In this document: positions 59,906 to 64,000 of the stretch, in pieces
Layout: each line of letters begins with the position of its first letter
How positions within the stretch are numbered: the stretch's first letter is position 1
Source: Apostichopus californicus
Lineage: Eukaryota > Echinodermata > Holothuroidea > Aspidochirotida > Stichopodidae
Length of the DNA stretch: 64,000 nucleotides
Assembly (NCBI GenBank): GCA_020650975.1
Contig: JAIPMN010000565.1
Location: 21,290-85,289, forward strand
Direction of reading: 5' to 3'
Notes under the pieces: generated by a model
The model's input: the letters and a program-made list of their open reading frames with translations, nothing else
Database searches by the model: none
Told to the model about the DNA's origin: nothing
Position numbers and translations under genes: made by a program

Positions 59906-60200
59906 GATACTGTAATGTATGGTAACGGATGTTATGAATATGCAACATTTAGTGATGCAGGTAGGTGGTTTGTTATAGATACTGTAATGTATGGTAGAGA
60001 ATGTCATGAATATGCAACATTTAGGCATTCAGGTAGGTGGTTTGTAATAGATACTGAAATGTATGGTAGAGGATGTCATGAATATGCAACATTTAGTGAT
60101 GCAGGTAGGTGGTTTGTAATAGATTCTGTAATGTATGGTAGAGAATGTCATGAATATGCAACATTTAATCATTCAGGTAGGTGGATAGTAATATGTATCT
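59906..60200 (+). repeat. 72-bp tandem array derived from the end of TPP2 exon 6
   Basis: Four copies follow the exon, with GTAGGT donors at 59961, 60033, 60105 and 60177, exactly 72 bp apart. The exon's own donor is at 59835. Each copy holds TATGAATATGCAACATTTA or CATGAATATGCAACATTTA and then CAGGTAGGTGG. Because 72 is a multiple of three, one frame stays open for 101 codons (59903-60208) and reads as a 24-residue repeat with EYATF and GRWFVID. Reading straight on from exon 6 hits a stop soon after the first donor, so the array is probably intronic. A GATA/TAGA simple repeat lies between exon and array. Confidence 0.9.
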
Positions 60201-61554
60201 ATTCATGATACAAAGTATGTCATGAATATTTAACATAATGGTTCAGGTAGATCATAATGGTAGCAAGTGTATGAATGGGTAATTTCCAGACTTTTACCAT
60301 TTTCACTTGGATGTTGTATCTCCTAAGAATGGTAACATTCATATTTAATTATGTTTTGACAAGAACTATCAAACCATTATGCAAAACATTTTTCAAACAA
60401 ATTTCACTGTTTTGCGACGTGTGTATAAAGTCGTTAATGTGATGTATCTTCTATGCATATCAAATGTAGCATTGTTACTTAAGAAATATATCAGAAAAGA
60501 ATGAGATGTTTTTCAAATACGATACCAAAATCTGTAAGCAACTTTAACAATTCAAATCTCAAACTTGAGAAAATGTTCATACATGTGTGTATAAAGACTA
60601 TAGTCTCATGTAATTTCACTTTATTGACTCACAAATGATCTTTCACTGTCACTGATGATCGTCTTAACTGTTTAACCACTTGCCCTAAATTTTTTGGAAA
60701 CATTCTTATTCATCTGTTACGAAGTTGTTTAATTAATAATGGTTAGACATTGTTACCGTTGTAACAGTTGACAGACTTTCAATTGAAGTCGGTCCCAGTA
60801 GCACGATGCATTTGTAATTGTCTCTGTATTAATAAACCTACCAAGTCTGTGAAAGTGTGAAAGTTAATTTTCACCGTAACCTTGGGCATTTTGATAAGAG
60901 TTGCTGGCTGTGTGAGTCACGGTGATGACAGTATCACTTCCCGTCTCTATCGCTGATCACCTGACAGTTGAGATAACGAGTAGCGTGGTGTTTGGTGACT
61001 TTCACAGCTCATTGGTATTTGAGATGTGACCTTCTGAGTGGTACAATTATTGAAGCCAGAGGGAAAAAAAGATGTTTTGATTCGGTGTTAAGGCTTGTCT
61101 TTTAATTGACTTTGAATGTACGTCTATTTTGAAACTTGGTCGTATGGCTCGGCTTAATGTTGATATTTCGTTTGAAATGAAGTATTCTGCTATCTTAAAG
61201 TCTAAAATGTCTGTTGTGAACTTACTGTGACAAGTTGACAATGTGCTATTCGCATGGCGAAGTCCATCATGATGGAATCACTGCTGGTTTATTGAGGATA
61301 TCGGTCAACATCTGAAAATAATTTGGCAGTTGTCACAAGAGGAAGGTTATTCAGAAAATGCCTGAACTGTCACGTTGGTGGAAATTCTGATAAGTAAACT
61401 TTCTAGTAATGTGTGAATATTCAGTAGACATTGCAAGTTAAGCCATTCAGTTAATCTGTTATAAGCGAATTATGGTTGCTATTTTTTAAGGTGTTACAAA
61501 ATTCAATACTAAATATTCATCATATTTCCTCCCCCCCCCCCCCTCCACGGACAG
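60201..61554 (+). other. Rest of TPP2 intron 6
   Basis: Non-coding. A partial, decayed echo of the 72-bp unit (GTATGTCATGAATATTTAAC then GGTTCAGGTAG) continues to about 60250. A C-run at 61530-61543 forms part of the exon 7 pyrimidine tract. Confidence 0.75.
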
Positions 61555-61775
61555 ATAAACTCAACTACTCCATCAATGTTTTTGAGGACGGCAATGTTCT
61601 CAGTATCGTGACGAATGTCAGCTCCCACGGAACACACGTGGCCGGCATCGCCGCAGCTCACTTCCCCGACGAACCAGCCAGAAATGGCGTGGCTCCCGGA
61701 GCACAGATACTGGCAATCAAGATAGGAGACTCAAGGCTAGGCTCTATGGAAACAGGAAGTGGACTAGTCAGAGCA
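61555..61775 (+). CDS. TPP2: TPP2 exon 7, residues 241-314, with catalytic His
   Basis: Acceptor CACGGACAG after a C-rich tract. Two bases complete Asp241. Contains [55 protein letters not shown] and [20 protein letters not shown] is the subtilase His motif; His265 corresponds to human His264. Donor GCA|GTGAGT, phase 0. This exon is markedly richer in GC than its introns. Confidence 0.97.
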
Positions 61776-62373
61776 GTGAGTTTGTTTTATCCTTGTGAAA
61801 TTGCCAAAATCCTGGGGATTAATTTTTATTTTTTTATTTTTTTTTTGGGGGGGGCCTTTATCCTCTTTTGTGAGATTGATACCTCACTCACTAAATTACA
61901 CAAAATAGAAGAGATGTCTATCTTCAGTAGTGTGTGTTTATTTTATCGTATCCTGCTCAACAGTTATCTTCTCAATGATTTCATTTGCACACATGCACAA
62001 AGTAAACCCGTCGGGCTAGGGTCTAACAAGAAATTTGCCCATGCCATCTGTGTTAGATGATTGACTAAGTTTATGAAATATGAGAGAAATTAATTTGACA
62101 GTCCTTTCTTGATTGTGTGATCATATGTAGCTCTAAATGAAGTCAAACTGTTAGTCATAGAAAGGAACAAACTTAAAGAGCAAGTTCCCCTCAGTCACCT
62201 TTCTAGGTAAACAGTATCGACAAGTGTGATAAACCTATTGTGTGGGTATCACTTAAACCTGACCCGTAACTATGACACACGCACAATCTACGAGCAGTTG
62301 GAATCATTAATTGAGTTTTGTTGGGATCCTTGTCATAAGTGTCTTTCATTTTTCTTGTATCTTCACGAAACAG
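61776..62373 (+). other. TPP2 intron 7
   Basis: Non-coding, with T-run and G-run near 61825-61856. The open frame that continues out of exon 7 is intron read-through. Confidence 0.8.
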
Positions 62374-62450
62374 ATGATCTCAGTTATCGAAAACAAAGCA
62401 GATTTGGTGAATTTCAGCTACGGAGAGGCAGCTCACTGGCCAGATGGAGG
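62374..62450 (+). CDS. TPP2: TPP2 exon 8, residues 315-339
   Basis: Acceptor CACGAAACAG, donor GG|GTAAGG in phase 2. Encodes MISVIENKADLVNFSYGEAA and HWPDG, matching the DLVNYSYGEATHWP stretch of TPP2. Last TPP2 exon in the window. Confidence 0.95.
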
Positions 62451-62619
62451 GTAAGGATGAAATAGTTCTACTCAAAAAGGGTCCCATGGATGGGTGGGGG
62501 GATTGGGATTTTTTTCTTTTGGTGTTTTAGATATGCATTCTGCATACTGGATATGGTTTTTGATAGCTAAGTAAGGAACTTGATACCTTACAAAACGACA
62601 GTAGTTAATATTATACCCG

Positions 62620-62840
62620 GATGAAGTAAGAAGGCCATTGATGATAACATTTGACTGGGGAACTGTACAAAGTTTACCAAAGCTAATTATGGTGCTATGA
62701 TGGAGTAAGGAAAGCCATTGATGACATTTGAATGGGTAAACTGTATAAAGTTTACCAACTCTACTGGATGGATTAAGGAAGGCCATTTATGACATTTGAC
62801 TAGGGGTACTGTACAAAAGTTACCGAAGCTAATGATTGTG
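62620..62840. repeat. Tandem repeat, unit about 70 bp, three copies
   Basis: GATGAAGTAAGAAGGCCATT, GATGGAGTAAGGAAAGCCAT and GATGGATTAAGGAAGGCCAT start the units. Each continues with TGA.GACATTTGA.T, ACTGTA.AAAG.TTACC and a variable end. It directly abuts the reverse transcriptase fragment. Confidence 0.82.
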
Positions 62841-63730
62841 TGAATTACACCAGACTTCTTTCCTCTTTCCTTAGTGATTGCAACACAAAAATATACTACA
62901 AAAACCAACAATCAAACCCTATTTCACTTCGTGCAGGCACCCCTCAAGGCGCTGTTCTCAGCCCCCTCCTCTACACCCTTTTTGTAAATGATCTAAACAT
63001 CCCCCCTCTTTCAAATTGCAACTATAGTCAGTACGCTGACGATGAAGCCATCTGGAGCACCAGTAAAAATATTCATATAACCGAATTAAATCTCAAAAAA
63101 GCAATTACACATCTCGAAAACTGGTGCTCAATGTGGAGAGTTAAAATAAACCCCTCAAAATCTAACTTAGTCAATTTCTCCTTTAAAAACTCAAAATACC
63201 GTAACCATATTTCCAAAATAAATCTTTTTAACACTCCAATCACCGCCTCTCCCAATGCAACCTTCCTCGGTATCACTTTCGATAATAAATTATCCTTTAA
63301 CCTACACTGCAATAGAACTGCAGGACGCTGCTGGTCCCGCCTTAAATACATCCAAATCCTCTCACACAAATGTAATTTCCCTGCGAAAACCACTATCCAA
63401 ATCTACAAATCCAAAATAAAACCAATTCTCAGTTACGGAAGCATCTCCTTGCTTACCATTTCAAACTCCAATAAACAAATTTAAAATAGAATCCACACCA
63501 CAGCTTATCGCCTTTGCCCTAAAAATCCGTTCTTATATAGGTACCTCTCAAGTTCTCCTCGCAGGAAACACAAAATCCTTATTCACCCTACTCGTAGAAT
63601 TTAATACCAAACTATACAAAAACAACTTAGAGAATGATCCATTGATCAATAAACTCCTATTGAAACACAATGTAGCATTAACTTACTTCCGATATAATCA
63701 CCACATCTCTGTATTCAAACTTCTTACTTA
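62841..63730 (+). pseudogene. Non-LTR retrotransposon reverse transcriptase, 5'-truncated and broken
   Basis: A 214-codon frame carries RT motifs: LRAGTPQGAVLSPLLYTLFV (residues 30-49), QYADDEAIWS with the catalytic Asp pair at 67-68, WRVKINPSKSNLV and NATFLGITFDNKLSF. The order and wording fit the Jockey/I-like group. The frame ends at 63482-63484. Matching sequence goes on in the same frame past that stop and then in another frame further on, so there is at least one nonsense change and one indel. The N-terminal RT part, endonuclease and ORF1 are absent. It inserted in TPP2 intron 8 in the sense direction. It may itself be cut at 63728-63731 by another element. Confidence 0.88.
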
Positions 63731-63731
63731 A

Positions 63732-64000
63732 AGCAGCATTTCGCGTTTGGTCGCCGTTTTCTACTTTTTTGACATGTCCATCGAGTTTTTTACATATATC
63801 AATCACAAAACAGCAAACTAAGATATTAGCCAAGTTTCTCCCTGCCAACAACGTTAATTGGCGAGTAATTAAGGATATTTGCAGATAATGTGAAAAGTGT
63901 CCACGACAAGTTCCACAGTTAAAATTAATCGCATACAGTTTTCCCACACCCACTAGTTTGAATTCAACCAATCAGAGATGCAGGTTTAGTTATGAGCCGT
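63732..64000. mobile_element. Possible start of a TTAA-flanked element
   Basis: RT-like coding stops exactly at TTAA (63728-63731). From there unrelated sequence begins AGCAGCATTTCGCGTTTGGT. This looks like the left end of a piggyBac-type insertion into the retrotransposon. The right end is outside the window, so it cannot be confirmed. Confidence 0.3.

Larger units (their letters stand above)
62451..64000 (+). other. TPP2 intron 8 (continues past the window)
   Basis: Contains a 70-bp tandem repeat and a degraded reverse transcriptase, both listed. No further TPP2 exon is visible before the right edge. Confidence 0.8.

Noticed and set aside
59903-60208. 101-codon + strand frame with a 24-residue repeat as a separate gene
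   Set aside because: It is fully explained by tandem copying of the end of TPP2 exon 6 with a 72-bp unit.
61476-62060. 194-codon frame around TPP2 exon 7 as a longer exon
   Set aside because: Only 61555-61775 matches TPP2 and is bounded by good splice sites. The flanks are intron.

Overview
The window is animal nuclear DNA. It is AT-rich, has long introns, GT-AG exons spread over tens of kilobases, no operons, and many degraded transposable elements and microsatellites. Two genes are recognisable from protein sequence: tripeptidyl-peptidase 2 (TPP2) and the F-box/SPRY protein FBXO45. A long inverted-repeat element whose arms are built of short tandem repeats recalls the sea-urchin TU/foldback elements. 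With the hAT, piggyBac-like and non-LTR remnants this suggests a marine invertebrate, perhaps an echinoderm. That placement is inference, because no species-diagnostic gene is present.

Layout. (1) 1-9422: non-coding, probably FBXO45 intron, with a dispersed repeat family including a foldback copy at 4569-4904. (2) 9423-9608: last coding exon of FBXO45 (+), directly preceded by the 3' tail of a non-LTR retrotransposon. (3) 9609-27594: about 18 kb with no gene I can support. (4) 27595-28810: two-exon minus-strand gene for a small secreted, Asp-rich protein. (5) 28811-33031: intergenic, with a 10-N gap flanked by a duplication, a small MITE, tandem repeats and a frameshifted gag-like fragment. 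(6) 33032-42066: six-exon minus-strand gene for a 323-residue coiled-coil protein, with a 2.2-kb foldback-type transposon in one intron. (7) 42067-42538: short divergent promoter region. (8) 42539-64000: first eight coding exons of TPP2 (+), giving residues 1 to about 339, including catalytic Asp44 and the catalytic His at 265. The catalytic Ser and the rest of the protein lie beyond the right edge.

TPP2 is a giant cytosolic serine peptidase that removes tripeptides from the N-termini of proteasome products. FBXO45 is a substrate-binding E3-ligase subunit. They share a broad link to protein turnover, but nothing here shows they work together. The coiled-coil gene and TPP2 start 472 bp apart head to head and probably share a promoter.

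The least explained structures are the foldback element at 36334-38507, a 72-bp tandem array that re-copies the end of TPP2 exon 6 with its splice donor, a perfect 65-bp palindrome at 50078-50142, an AT-rich minisatellite split by a hAT-like element with an exact 8-bp target duplication, and the acidic secreted gene whose stop codon overlaps a consensus splice donor. All exon joins were worked out by eye from splice sites and reading phase. No alignment or search was run.
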